64,000 nucleotides of DNA from Plenodomus lindquistii (lineage: Eukaryota > Ascomycota > Dothideomycetes > Pleosporales > Leptosphaeriaceae): positions 310,001 to 374,000 of the forward strand of contig JANUWI010000008.1 of assembly GCA_025504975.1 (NCBI GenBank), read 5' to 3'. The notes beneath the pieces were generated by a model, which ran no database searches, was not told the DNA's origin, and was given only the letters and a program-made list of their open reading frames with translations. Below, piece by piece: positions 23,267 through 34,538 of this stretch (positions are counted from its first letter, which is position 1; the number at the start of each line of letters is the position of its first letter). The position numbers were made by a program, and so were the translations under genes.

Positions 23267-23272
23267 TTTATA
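23267..23272 (-). promoter_or_regulatory. TATA-like box of the TPS subunit gene
   Basis: TATAAA on the minus strand lies 76 bases upstream of the start codon at 23191. A single AGGGG (STRE-like, plus strand) lies further upstream at 23350-23354. Confidence 0.45.
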
Positions 23273-23589
23273 GGCGGGAGGGCAGTAAGTGAGGCTGATG
23301 AATTGCCGGGTGGTAGGTGAAGGTGGTATTGTATGTAGGAGTGGTGTGCAGGGGAGCAGATTCCGGTAGGTTCGATGGAAGTGTTGGGTATCGGCGGCGC
23401 AGAGTCGCAAACGCGCGTGCTTTGGCGGCCCGGCCACGGCGTCACAGCAAGTCCAGCAGGAAGTCTACAGGCCCAAAGGAGCGTCCTTGAGGTGTCGGTA
23501 GTCTTGTTCCTTGGTTGTGCAACGTGAAACGCGTTGTCACCGCCAGGGTTGGATTGTTTCCTTTTGTTGCAGGATTTCCCCCGCGACGA

Positions 23590-23604
23590 CGGTATGACGT
23601 ACCG
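23590..23604. promoter_or_regulatory. inverted CGGTA-N5-TACCG site with embedded TGACG
   Basis: The 15-bp sequence is a perfect inverted repeat of CGGTA around TGACG. Inverted CGG triplets are typical Zn2Cys6 factor sites, and the TGACGTA inside resembles a CRE/ATF site. It lies about 400 bases upstream of the TPS subunit start. Its function is unproven. Confidence 0.35.
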
Positions 23605-24586
23605 GAGAGTTTGGGCCAGCCACCGCTTCCTGCAGAGACTCCACCGTCTCCACGACGCGGTTTGACTCGAACAGCAACATTTCCACGACAGGGCCCGTTA
23701 CCGTGGTTGTCAGATTGTGCATCACGCTGTCGAATGAGACCCTGACAGCTGCAGCCGTTGCCCGTTTAGCTGCTGCGCGTCGTCGGTCCGCCAATGAGGC
23801 GCCAGTGGTGCAGCGATCCGGAGGCGGCCGTCCGCCCTCTGACTGGGCATGGCTTGAGCCTTGCTACTGACACGATTCTGCGCAGAGAACTAGGAGAGGG
23901 GTAATTCATCCTTGTGGAATTTGCAAGAAACACCCCGATAATGGCCATGTACTGTACACCCGCATACTTGGCTTCTTTGGGGTTTGTTGAGTGTACTGCG
24001 CAAGAGCTCCCCACTCTTCGACAGCGATATGTTGAGCTGTCTTGGCTCAGGCAGAGACAACCAACTAGGGCCTTCACTAGTGACAGGTGTGACGTTCTAT
24101 GGACGATATAATTATGTAGCGGATATGCTACCCGCTAGTGTACACAGTACAGGCAATCTAGGTTGTTTTAATCATGGCTGCGTCGACAGGCGCCTTATCA
24201 TGTACAACAGCTGCGCGTCGTACAAAACGGTTGAGCATGTGCACGTACGTGATGATAACGGCATTGATGATATGCCTCTCACCTTTGCCAGGTCAGAGTG
24301 TTCGGTACAACGCAGCGATTGAATTCATGTCCACAAATTATTCGCCTTTCTAGTACCCTGCATGCATGGTCTCGACTCTTGAGTGAGTGAACAGATGAAT
24401 CCCAAGATGATAAGGAGAATCCCCCCAGGCGACGACAACGGCGCCGAAACGAGTCATGTAGAGTCACATGATGGCGCGATATTTGGGAACCAAGCCCCAA
24501 ACAGCTTGCGTCATGTAGTCAGCGAGCTCGTTTACCTTTTTGTTTGTCTTGTTCGATAGCATCGCTCTTTGACTACTCCCATCAAA

Positions 24587-25339
24587 ATGGCCACCATGAC
24601 GGTCGCACGATCACGAACCCCGGATACTTTGCAACATAGACTGCTGCAACTCGACTGCAGCTCTGATCTACGGTCCTATTCGCGGAATCTTGGCCCAGGC
24701 GTGCAAGAGAAGACATTTCAGCGGACAAGTGACGCGCTAAGGGCGCAGCTGGAAGAGCATCGCGACTATCTTCTTCGTCATCAGCAACATGGACAGGCAC
24801 AGCTCACTCCTGTCTCGCAGTTCCACAGTCCTGTTGCTCCAAGCCAGCAAGTCATGCCTCCCAGTCACCACGCGACACCAGTATTTCGCGATGTTGGTCG
24901 GCCACAATACCATGTGCAACCACCACAGCCTCAAGCCCCGCAGGCTCTCGCGCCCCAGTGGTCACGAGCTCCGAAACCACCTTCTCCTATTCCTGGCAAG
25001 GTCGAGACCTACCCACGAGCTCTGCGTGACGCTCTGGAGCAGTGTCGCCGTCAGACAGCAGCAACACCAGACGACGGTACCCTTTATCACGTTATATACG
25101 AGCTAGCAGCCGATTATATGGATGATCAGCACGAGGTGGTGACAACATGCCGCACTCCTTGGATAGCGAGCAACAAAGTAGCAGAGTACTTTGTTGGAGA
25201 ATTTCTGAATGGCTGCGCCGTCGACGATCCAGAGTATGAAGTGAGCTCGCAGGGTACTCTGCGCTGCGAGGTAGCGACCGATGGATCTCTGGGCGGAAGA
25301 GCGATGGTCTTTGTGAGGCCAGGACGAATGCATGGTTGA
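24587..25339 (+). CDS. hypothetical protein, orphan
   Basis: Single exon of 250 residues from the first ATG (MATMTVARS). Residues 30-75 are charged and helical (a short coiled-coil-like stretch rich in R, Q and E). Residues 75-145 are rich in Pro, Gln and His and likely disordered. The C-terminal 100 residues look folded, with YPRALRDALEQCRR, YHVIYELAADYMDD and a beta-like end at GGRAMVFVRPGR. There is no signal peptide, membrane segment or recognised domain. Codon use looks coding throughout, and the antisense frames are much shorter. I do not recognise it. It may be lineage-restricted. Confidence 0.6.
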   Translation: MATMTVARSRTPDTLQHRLLQLDCSSDLRSYSRNLGPGVQEKTFQRTSDALRAQLEEHRDYLLRHQQHGQAQLTPVSQFHSPVAPSQQVMPPSHHATPVFRDVGRPQYHVQPPQPQAPQALAPQWSRAPKPPSPIPGKVETYPRALRDALEQCRRQTAATPDDGTLYHVIYELAADYMDDQHEVVTTCRTPWIASNKVAEYFVGEFLNGCAVDDPEYEVSSQGTLRCEVATDGSLGGRAMVFVRPGRMHG

Positions 25340-26444
25340 TTTCCCATGATGCAGGTTTTCCATCGGACGTCTCCTTGGGGAGTTCACAAGGCCTGATATC
25401 TGTCTGTCACTTCGGCACACTGTACGCACCGAGTTACGACATAATCGCTTCCAGCATTGGTCTCATCTCACTAGAAAGCAGGACGCACGCCAGTGTCAAC
25501 GCAACTTTCCTTCGCCCAGCAGGGTTTTGGCCAGCCAGACGACAAGTTCGACAAGTCAACATCCCGCCAGCCATAAGTGCCCGTTCTCAAACGTGGTAGA
25601 TCATTTACACGCCGTTCTGAACCGACGACTGCCACGAGCATTGAGCGTTTCAACAGACATCAAAAATGAAAATGCGAACAAACAACGAAATACACGCCCA
25701 ACGCTACTGAGCCTGCAGCTTCGCCCGAGAAAATTGTCTGCACTCTAACAAGAGCAAAGCTTGGGACGGTGAGGCCGCAGCGCACATGTACCTCGAGACC
25801 GGATGATTCTGACAGTCCACTACTCCACCTAGCATTATTGATGCGCTTGTTGGATACGTACATGTGGATCTCGCTCGACCTTACAAGATTCTACGAGTTC
25901 GTCTCATCCATTGAATGGGAGGACGGCGAGCCAACACGCGATGTCACAGTCCGCAGCATAGCTTGACGTCACGCAAACTTCAGGCTGATGTTACGTCTCT
26001 ATTCTCCAGGACGTAGATAAATCTGGGATAGACGACAACAGCACCAACCTACAAGGTCATGGGTGAGATACATGTGGGATGGTTAGCTGCGCTGCCGGTA
26101 CTTTGGGTCTCTGGATGGCGCTGCTGGGTCTCATACGTTGTATGTACGGTGCGTAGGCACAACGACACGCATACTTGTCTGTGAAGGCGATGCAATATTC
26201 CCACTACTGAGAATGCGAACCAAACATCATTCTAGAAGAAACTTGAGTAGCCACATGCGAAGTCGCCCGCGACTTCAGCCTTCGAACACGTAGATTAGAG
26301 CTGTAGTAATCAACCAGCCCTCACGATATCCAAATCCATCACTCCCATCGCACTCCCCTGCCTAACCCCTGAAATCCTCAGACAAGCGAATCCTCCACAC
26401 TACGTCCCCAACCCTCCCCCCACCAACACCAACACCAACACCAC
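25340..26444. other. intergenic, no gene seen
   Basis: This 1.1-kb region lies between convergent genes. Several ORFs of 60-90 codons overlap one another on both strands, and none has supporting splice structure or motifs. Confidence 0.45.
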
Positions 26445-26900
26445 CTACACCATCTTCACCCCCTTACTTCCCCTCCCCATCCCAACCCCCATCAAAAACC
26501 CCACCCTAACAACAAGCGGCCATAAGTTCAAAAAATTCGCAATCCACTCCTCCCTCCTCCACCCGGCACACCCCTTTACCCCTTCAACCCCCATCTCACA
26601 CCACGCCGCATAAACATGCCCGACATCACACAGCGCAAGCCCAAACACAATAGTGCGCCAGGCGCGCAAGTCGTGTACAACGCGTAAGACCACGGCTTCG
26701 ATGAACGCGAAGAACAGGTAGGTTGTTGCGAGTTGGTTGTAGATGATTTGCGAGGAGGCGTTGTAGGCGCTGGTCGAGGGCATGTAGGTGTGGTAGAAGG
26801 TTGGGTGGAAGTGTAGGTGGTATGCGCCGGTTAGGGCGAGGAGGGGCTCGATGGTGAGGTGCCAGAGGGTGTAGGGGAGGGGGATGTTGTGGGGTGGCAT
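26445..26900 (-). CDS. small four-helix membrane protein, DUF7704-like
   Basis: Single exon of 151 residues with about four hydrophobic segments (residues 10-28, 55-75, 80-100 and 122-142). Family-like marks are the N-terminal helix with IEPLLALTGAYH, the central FIEAVVLRVVHDLRAW and ALCDVGHVYAAW. These fit the fungal DUF7704 group as I remember it, a family without known function. Acidic and histidine residues inside helices (IEP, CDVGH) suggest an integral membrane enzyme or carrier-like fold, but that is conjecture. The C-terminus is short and basic. Confidence 0.75.
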   Translation of the reverse strand: MPPHNIPLPYTLWHLTIEPLLALTGAYHLHFHPTFYHTYMPSTSAYNASSQIIYNQLATTYLFFAFIEAVVLRVVHDLRAWRTIVFGLALCDVGHVYAAWCEMGVEGVKGCAGWRREEWIANFLNLWPLVVRVGFLMGVGMGRGSKGVKMV

Positions 26901-28245
26901 TTTGGTTGGGTGGGTCGAGGTTGGTCGGGGGGTTGATGGGTGAGTTGATGGTTCATGGGTTTAGTGGAGTGGACGATGCAAGGGGTTGTTGCGCGAGCAT
27001 GGTGGGGTACGAGTGGTGCGTTTGTACGACGGTGTAGGGGTGAGTTGACGGGGATAGTTGTGAAGCTTGTACGGGCGGCTGGTTTCGGTGGTACTTTTGC
27101 TGTGGTGATGGTTATTGGCGGAACGTGCTTACTGCGATCGACGCGTGTGATGTACTACCATGTTAGGTAAGTGTTTGAGACGGGCGTGTGAGACATGGAA
27201 GTACGAGGTTTTTGTGATTGCAGGTTTATTTGGATTTGGATTTGGCAAAGAACAGGTGGAATACTTGACTGGTGGAGGTTTTGATGACATGGAGGACGAT
27301 CGATTCTGAGGGTTGCTTATTCAATCAAGGTCTCGATGAAATCAAGCTGTGGCATAGTGTGTAGATTCCAAGTGGGTGCTCGGAAGAAATGCTAATTAAG
27401 TGTACATCTATGGTGCTCCTATAAGATTTCCCTGCTGTCAGTAAGGTAGCCGAGCTTGAATATGGGTTTGGTTCGTCGCAAGGCGGTGCCTCACTTGTAT
27501 CTGGGAACAGCTCCGGCAATCAGTCATCGAAGCATGACCAAGTCACCGAGCCTTCCATACACGCTCACGCAAGCCTTGCTGAGGATGACTGTGTGCGTTG
27601 CGTTGTCTGGAGCGCTACTGATACTCGTCAAACGATGGACGTGACGGTTAGCATGTTGTAATCATAGCGAAAAGTAGAAGCCGATCTGAGCTCGCGGTAC
27701 ATTTGAGATGTTTTAGAATGAGAAAATTATTACACGCGGATGGCGACTCAATCTTTAAGCAATTAAGCGAATAAACATAGCAGGCATTCACGGTCTTTGT
27801 AGGGCGTTTGTTTCAGGATATTCGGTCCTACCTGAACAGCCGACTAAAAAAATCCAGGTCAAGGTCTATATTGCAGTTGTTTAGCAGCAACTGTCAGTTG
27901 TCGTACATGGATGCATGCGGGTTATCGATGAAGGAATTGTCTGAATGCAAGAACAACGTTACTTCTGGAATGTGTGGGCGATATTCTGGTAATACAGAAG
28001 GATGTTGCGATCGAAGATGAGCAGTCCGAGTGTTGACGTTCAAGACGATGATTTAGTGGCGTCGCTGTACAAATATGCCGGGATCTTCCGAACGCCCGAT
28101 CTGGCCAATCAAGGGCTGCTTGTTAGCTTTTGTCATAACCGAGGCGAGCCTGAGTGGCGCTCTGGCCGTCCATCTCGATGATTGCAACACTTTGACCCAA
28201 GTCGACATCCCACACGTTCCGCTCCACACACACACTCTCCACACC
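26901..28245. other. divergent intergenic region upstream of SDHB
   Basis: About 1.3 kb carries the promoters of the DUF7704-like gene (-) and SDHB (+). A C/A-rich leader precedes the SDHB ATG (28200-28245). Small ORFs inside have no supporting features. Confidence 0.45.
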
Positions 28246-29338
28246 ATGGCTTGCGCACGCTCTTTCGCACGTCTAGCGACAAGGCGGACAGGTTCGTACA
28301 TTTTCCACCATGCACAAAGGCAGCAATTGGGCCTTGGCTAACCCTCCGCGGCAGCTGTCCGTCCAGCAGTCTTCACCCGCGGCTTTGCCTCTGTCAGCGA
28401 TGTTCACGCACGCGAGCCCATTTCCAAGGTCGGCGAAGCAATCGCACCCGATGCCTCAAGCAAGCCCGTCTCGGAGAAGGAGACATCGACAATCAAGGAG
28501 CCAGAGCCCACCAAGGATGCGAAGACCAAGACCTTCCACATTTACAGGTGGAACCCAGATGAGCCATCATCCAAGCCCAAGATGCAGTCGTACACCCTGG
28601 ACCTGAACAAGACCGGACCCATGATGTTGGATGCGCTCATTAGGATCAAGAACGAGGTCGACCCAACCCTGACCTTTAGGCGGAGTTGTCGTGAGGGAAT
28701 TTGCGGAAGTTGCGCCATGAACATTGATGGTGTCAACACTCTCGCATGTCTTTGTACGTTGGAATGAGACATCTCTAGGTGGAGCTAGGGACTGACAGAT
28801 TGGACAGGCCGCATTCCCACCGACACAACCAAGGAATCTCGCATCTACCCACTACCGCACATGTACGTCGTCAAGGACCTCGTCCCCGACATGACGCTCT
28901 TCTACAAGCAATACCGCTCCGTGAAGCCCTACCTCCAGCGCAGCACACCCGCGCCCGACGTACGTTTACTTTCCTCCCTTGCCATCCCTACCTACCATAC
29001 TAACAACCCCCCAGGGCCGTGAATTCCGCCAAACAAAGGAAGACCGCAAGAAGCTCGACGGCCTTTATGAATGCATTCTCTGCGCCTGCTGCTCAACCTC
29101 GTGCCCCTCGTACTGGTGGAACCAGGAAGAATACCTTGGCCCGGCCGTCCTCCTCCAATCGTACCGCTGGATCGCCGACTCCCGAGATGAACGCAAGGCT
29201 GAGCGTCAGGATGCGCTCAACAACAGCATGAGCTTGTACCGTTGCCACACCATTCTCAACTGCTCAAGGACGTGCCCCAAGGGATTGAACCCGGCTTTGG
29301 CGATTGCGGAAATTAAGAAGAGCATGGCTTTCGCTTAA
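28246..29338 (+). CDS. SDHB: succinate dehydrogenase iron-sulfur subunit, mitochondrial
   Basis: Exons are 28246-28291, 28355-28753, 28808-28959 and 29015-29338, giving 306 residues. The N-terminal 60 residues are Arg/Ala/Ser-rich without a long hydrophobic run and form a mitochondrial presequence. The ferredoxin domain has SCREGICGSC and NTLACLC, the Cys ligands of the [2Fe-2S] centre. The C-terminal domain has CILCACCSTSC and CHTILNCSRTCPKG for the [4Fe-4S] and [3Fe-4S] centres. It passes electrons from SdhA flavin to ubiquinone in complex II of the inner membrane. His277 in the CHTILNC segment is the wild-type residue at the position altered in SDHI-resistant field strains of Alternaria and relatives. 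All ligand cysteines are present, so the gene should be functional. Confidence 0.97.
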
Positions 29339-30232
29339 TTGCGTAATACTTAATCATCAATAAGAGAGGTTGGAAAGGAATGAGATGGAAAGGGAATAAA
29401 ATCCGAGAGGTGGGGATGTGCTGGTGGAAGGATGAGGAACTGAGGAGGAAGAGGAGCTGTCTACCGTTCACTGCATGTATATCGAAATTTTACGATTTGC
29501 AGATAAGTCTGCCTTTGAGCAGACAGGCTTGTATTTTTTTGGAGATTTTGTATGCGAATATATGGAAAGCGAGCAATTTTCTGAAATGTGGGTTGGATAA
29601 TTTGATTGTGCGTGTGTTTGTGAGATTCTTCGTCGGGGCAAATGCACGCGTGGTGTTCGACGTGTGATCTGGCATGCTGTTTATGACTGTTTGAATGCAT
29701 TGTTTGGTGTTGGCTCGGGAGAACGGATGTGAACCGGTCATGGTCTATGAGATGTAGTAGAGTGAAGAGACAAGAGGGACGAAATGTCATGAACGTGTTC
29801 TATATTTCGCATATACGGCGTGTACCCCATCCGTGCTTCCTCGTGGGTGAAAGTAACATAGATACTCCATTCTAGTAGCATTGCTTTACTTTGACATTTC
29901 GACCTCCGTCACTTTCCACGGAGGACGAGTGTTGGATTGATCTTATGTTGTTCAGCATGAAGACGGATTACCGAGGGGCATGCCGATGATACCAGTCCAA
30001 GCCTTTGGGTCTGATGGTGGAGAGTGGTTTGTGGAAAAGGGGTGTTGGGTGTTGGGTAGTTGCAGTTAGACGTCTGACCGATGACGGCAAATCATTGGAT
30101 ACAAGGACATGTGGCTCATGGTACGAGTAAAGTTTGAAAGGTTTGGTGATATTTGCAAGGTGGTATGTTGTACTCATCAAATAGCAAAAAGGGGGTAATT
30201 TGTCAGGAAATGTAGCAGATTTGTGAAATCCG
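29339..30232. other. intergenic between convergent genes
   Basis: About 0.9 kb separates the 3' ends of SDHB and the Clr5-ankyrin gene. No supported ORF, repeat or RNA gene is seen. Confidence 0.45.
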
Positions 30233-33200
30233 TCAATGAGAGGCTGGTCCTTCTCCTCCACTGAACGCATAGTTCCAATCGAATGTGTATTGGACGAGTT
30301 CTTTGGCAAAGCCATGACCCTCTTCCAGAACGTGTCCTGTTACTAGTATATGTTGCTGGTGTGGGACCTCTTCCTCAGCGTACATGTGGTTCCTTTCATT
30401 AGGTACTGAGAAGCCGTCCTCATCTGAGATGGCTTCATCTCCGCGGATAGCTTCCTCTCTCTGCGTGTACTCTTTGTCAGAACTATATCCTTCGCTAGAA
30501 CTGTACTCTTCGTCGGAACTATGATCACTCTCAGATGCCTCAATATGGTAATCCAGCTCCAAATTCGAAATCGTGGCGAGAACTGAGTGGATGTCGTTGC
30601 AATCATCGGCGCCATATTCCTCGGTCTTCCAGTCCTGTATCATTCTGACAACGGTTTGATGTCCATTTCTCCAAGCTCGAGAAATGGTCCTGCGGTAGTT
30701 CCCATTCGCTCGCCCTTTCACATTTGCTCCAGCCTCAAGGAGAAACCACACCATGTCGAGCCTTCCCCATTCTGCGGCGCCCTCAATAGCAGATCGACCT
30801 TTGTAGAAAGCTGGTGCTGCGTTGATGTCGGCCTTAGCTTCGAGAAGGATTTGTACAATCTCAAAGTTCCCGTTCAATGCTGCAAACTGCAGAGCTGTTG
30901 CTCCGCGCCGGCTGTCAGGGGACGCATTAACGTGGGCCCCTTTCTGGATCAACGCTATGGTTAAGACTGCCGAATTCTCAAATGCTGCGGCCTGAAGGAG
31001 TGTATGTTCCTCGTAGCGACAATTCACATCCTGAATGTCTTCTAGAAGCCAGAGCGCACGATCGTAGTTGCCCCGATCTGCACCTTGATGTATAGCTTTT
31101 CGAAGGGCAATACTCAGTCCTTTCTGAACATCGTCAAAGTCTAGATACTGGAATATGTTTGTGTTTTTGCGGACTTCTTGCTCGAACAAAGACCAGAGAA
31201 CGTTGTCCCTAACGCACATTGTGTATAGGTAGGCGGCGCTCATCTGGCTTTCGCGTTTCTTTTTCTCTTCTGAGTCGCTTGAGCTACGATGCCATTCCAG
31301 GAATATCCTTATGGAGAGATGTCGCCTGCTTGCGACCGCATAATTGAATGCTGTGGTGCAGCCATCTTCAATCGGTCGCATTGTCCATCGAGATATCCAT
31401 GGATCAGCGCCATTCCATTCAGGATCTGGCTCGAAAGGACTCACGCCTGATTGCAACAAGAGGTTAATGACGGGTTCTTCATTTCTCTCTACCGCCAACA
31501 CTAAAGCTCGGGGACCAAATTCAGCAATAGTGTCTTCTAAACCAATTCTCCGCGCCATAGCTTTGAACGCCTCGCAAATGTGTACCTCATTCGCCTTTGA
31601 AACAGTGGCGTATAGTAGTGCTGGGCTGATAGCAGTCCAGAGTCTGGAAAGTAGACTGTCCTGAGGGAACAGGCCATTCATGGCGTTGAGGCCGTGCTCA
31701 AAGATGCCGATGGCCATATCATCGGATGTCATCGGCTTGTTGATGTATCCTTTTTGTATGATCTTTTGTATAAACTCCAGACGATGTTCCCGCAATATCT
31801 TCCCCCAAGGCGTGAAGGAGCAGGCAACGTCTTTTTTTCCGACACTCAAGCATCGCTGTTTGATTTCATTGCGGAGTTTACGGTAGTCGACTAATGTAAG
31901 CATTGGACAAAGTACAGCGCCAAATTCCTGAAGAGTGGTAACAACGTCGAGATGCCCTTGATCAAAGGCTATATGGATAGCTGTACGATCAGAGGCGATG
32001 AGCTGGTCTTCAGGGCGTGCAATCCCATCGTACCTCGAATCAACAGATGCTCCGCTCTGGAGCAACAGCAAGAGGATTGCTTTGTGACCTGTGAGGGCTG
32101 CATACTGTATTGGGTAGCCGGAACAATATTGGTCGAAATTTGCACCATGAAAGAGCAATAATCGGACAAGGTTTTCGTGCTGGTGATATATTGCGATATG
32201 CAAGGGAGCCATGCCCAATAACTGTCCCTTACCCTGATTATACAAGTAAGGATCCCATGCTTCTCGCTCCAAGTCGACTTTTGCGGAAAGTAGCCAATCA
32301 ACAAGGGGCGTATTGTCACAGGAGCACGCTGCCGCAAGTGCACTGCCTCTACCATCTTCATCATACCAATGGACATTTAGTCCGTAAGCGACCAAGGCAA
32401 GGAAGAATCCCGTTCCTTTGCGTGTAGCTGCTGCTTCGAGTAGGGACCAAGGTCGAGATCTGGCAATCTCCAAAACAGTCGGGCTGCTTTCAACGATCAA
32501 ATTCATAGTCTCAAGAGAGCATTCACATACTGCGAGGTGAAGAGTCTCGAACGTGATTAGCGGCTTGAATCGCGTGCGCGAAGACTCGTTCGAGAACAAA
32601 GCCTGCAAGAACTTGACATCACCAGAGACTAGGGCAGACTTTAACAAGTCGACGTCGTCTTGTTGATTGTCTTGGTCGAGATATTGATTCGTTGATTGCT
32701 TGGCAAGAATGAACTCAATCATGTTTTCTCTTCTGTGCGCGACGGCAAAATGAAGGGCCGTCATTGGTAAATCGTGCCGGCTACGAAGCGCACGAGTGTT
32801 GACGTCTACACCAGACTCTAACACAATATTCAGTAGCTTGTAATTCTCCTGCTGAACCGCACTTGCGAACAGTTTCTCTGCAAAGGAAGCAATGGTGTAG
32901 TATGGTTGACGAAGTATGCATCGCAGAACGTCTGATCCAGAATCGATGATGGCCAGCTCATGTGCATCTAATATCCCACCAGAGTCGTAATTATTACGGT
33001 GTATGTCTCTCGCATTGTTCGACAACGCTCCGACGAATCTGGTGAGCGCAACTCCGAGCGACTTCTTATCATACGTGGAACGTGTGCCAGCATCAGATGT
33101 AATCAACTTCTCAAGTACTGAGGTCGGTAAGTACTTTTCGTAATCTTGAAATGTCAAGTGACTCGAGTTGTGGCTCGTAGATCGCGAATGCAAAGACACA

Positions 33201-33937
33201 GCGGCCTGCTGCACAGATCGCATCGGAGGGACCGACGTATGTTGAACTTGGGTCCTACTCGGAGATCCTGCACCTAAAACGTGACCAACATATGGCCGGA
33301 TCTCCGGAGTCATGCGCCGTAGTTGATCGGATGTCAATCCACAGGCGTACTGGTCGAACCATGCGAGGAATTCGAGCAAAGGGAGCACGTGTGTTGAGGG
33401 AGCACGCCGTTCGTCTCGGTCAGAAAGCGAGACCATGATGTTAGGTTCGAGGTCATCTTCATCATAGTGAACAGCCAGAGGAGATGGACAAGCCGATGGC
33501 GGTGTGGGTGATCTGACTATGATGCCCGGTGGGGTCGAAGGTGCGACATAGTTAAAGAATCTCTCCCACGTCGTTCGAAACGCTTGAGCTGCGCTTTGCT
33601 TCTTGATCTTCGAGCTTGGGACCTTTTCTCCGTTGTGTTCCACTACCGACTCTTTATCCTCAGCCTCTCGCTCTCGAAGCTTGTGTGCGATGTAAGCCCA
33701 CTCCGACTTTTTAATATTCTTCTTGACCTTGCGAGAGACGATGGACTCCAATTGCGATTTTCTTGTGGTTATTAGTCAAGACTGAACAATAGTCGTTAGA
33801 ACATACGTCTTCTTGACTCCTTTAGCTGCCATCTCGGCCTGAACTTCCAACAATGGCTTCTTTCTGTACAATTGTACGGCTAGGTCATCTTCATCACTCG
33901 GCGCTTTGCGTTTTGTCATGTTGACACGTTTGTCCAT
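30233..33937 (-). CDS. Clr5-domain ankyrin-repeat protein
   Basis: Exons in coding order are 33937-33807 and 33761-30233. The 45-bp intron has a GTATGT donor, GACTAAT branch and ACAAG acceptor, and the product is 1,219 residues. The ATG at 33919 is an alternative start six codons later. Splicing rebuilds an N-terminal Clr5 domain (about residues 14-75): LYRKKPLLEVQAEM, then KSQLES, then KKNIKKSEWAYIAHKL. The Clr5 module takes its name from a fission-yeast silencing factor and is common at the N-terminus of fungal repeat proteins. A linker of about 250 residues leads to at least ten degenerate ankyrin repeats (about 365-1110), such as TALHFAVAHRRENMIEFIL and ATALQFAALNGNFEIVQIL. The tail is acidic, with tandem Tyr-Ser-Ser/Glu units. 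It is possibly nuclear and its partner is unknown. Large ankyrin proteins of this type are expanded and variable between strains. Confidence 0.85.
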
Positions 33938-34538
33938 CCAACTCCGTCGATCGAAGGTAGGGGTGATGAAGTGAACGACGCGTGTACTCCAATACTGAAA
34001 TCCGAGGGTAGAACAATGTCTCACGCGAGAAGGACTCTGAGGAGACTGAAGGATAGAGGATCCAAGCAGCTTTAAAGTATGTATGTTGATGGAAGGTGAG
34101 AGCGAGAATGATTGTCGAGCACAGCCGATATATATGTGCGAAATGCTTGCGAGGCTGAGACGCGCCTAACAATACGCTGATTGGCCAGAGCCAGAATCTT
34201 TGTGCATGGTGGTAGTTGTCAGCTGCGAAGGTTTCATGAACAGGGGTGCTATTGGCCACAGCCGAAATCTGGCGTGCGCCAGCATAGTCATTGGCTGTTG
34301 CCAGAATCTGCGTGTGCTGTGGCACACCGAGGATGGACTATACGTAGGATGAGTAGGCCAATGCGGCTGGTTACCTGCACTGGATTGGACGCTGCCAAAA
34401 TCTTCGAGCAACAACATACTCACCCACTCTCTGTATGCCTTGTCCTCGAACTTATAATGTCTACCTCACCCATATACATCATGACCGCCTACCAGGAGCA
34501 CTTAAATTACCTTACCTTGTCTGTTCAAATATCCATCC
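33938..34538. other. upstream region of the Clr5-ankyrin gene
   Basis: About 600 bases between divergent genes are dominated by the CCAAT-centred repeats listed separately. ORFs reading through them are not convincing. Confidence 0.5.
34179..34415 (-). repeat. four degenerate copies of a CCAAT-centred ~30-bp module
   Basis: Plus-strand copies begin at ATTGGC/ATTGGA near 34179, 34251, 34290 and 34384, and each continues with GCC(A/G)(A/G)AATCT about 10 bases later and a GTGC/GAGC stretch. On the minus strand, the sense of the downstream ankyrin gene, they read roughly AGATTYTGGC-N5-GCCAAT. All four are in the same orientation at spacings of 72, 39 and 94 bases. Another CCAAT in the opposite orientation lies near 34358. 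CCAAT is the binding core of the HAP/NF-Y complex. Confidence 0.7.

Larger units (their letters stand above)
23192..24586. other. divergent intergenic region, TPS subunit / orphan ORF
   Basis: About 1.4 kb holds the promoters of the TPS subunit (-) and the orphan ORF (+). Visible elements are a TATA-like box and an AGGGG for the TPS side and an inverted CGG site (listed separately). No other supported gene is present. Confidence 0.5.

Noticed and set aside
33894..34325. 143-codon minus-strand ORF through the CCAAT repeats
   Set aside because: Its sequence reflects the repeated DNA module, and it collides with the better supported start of the Clr5-ankyrin gene in another frame.
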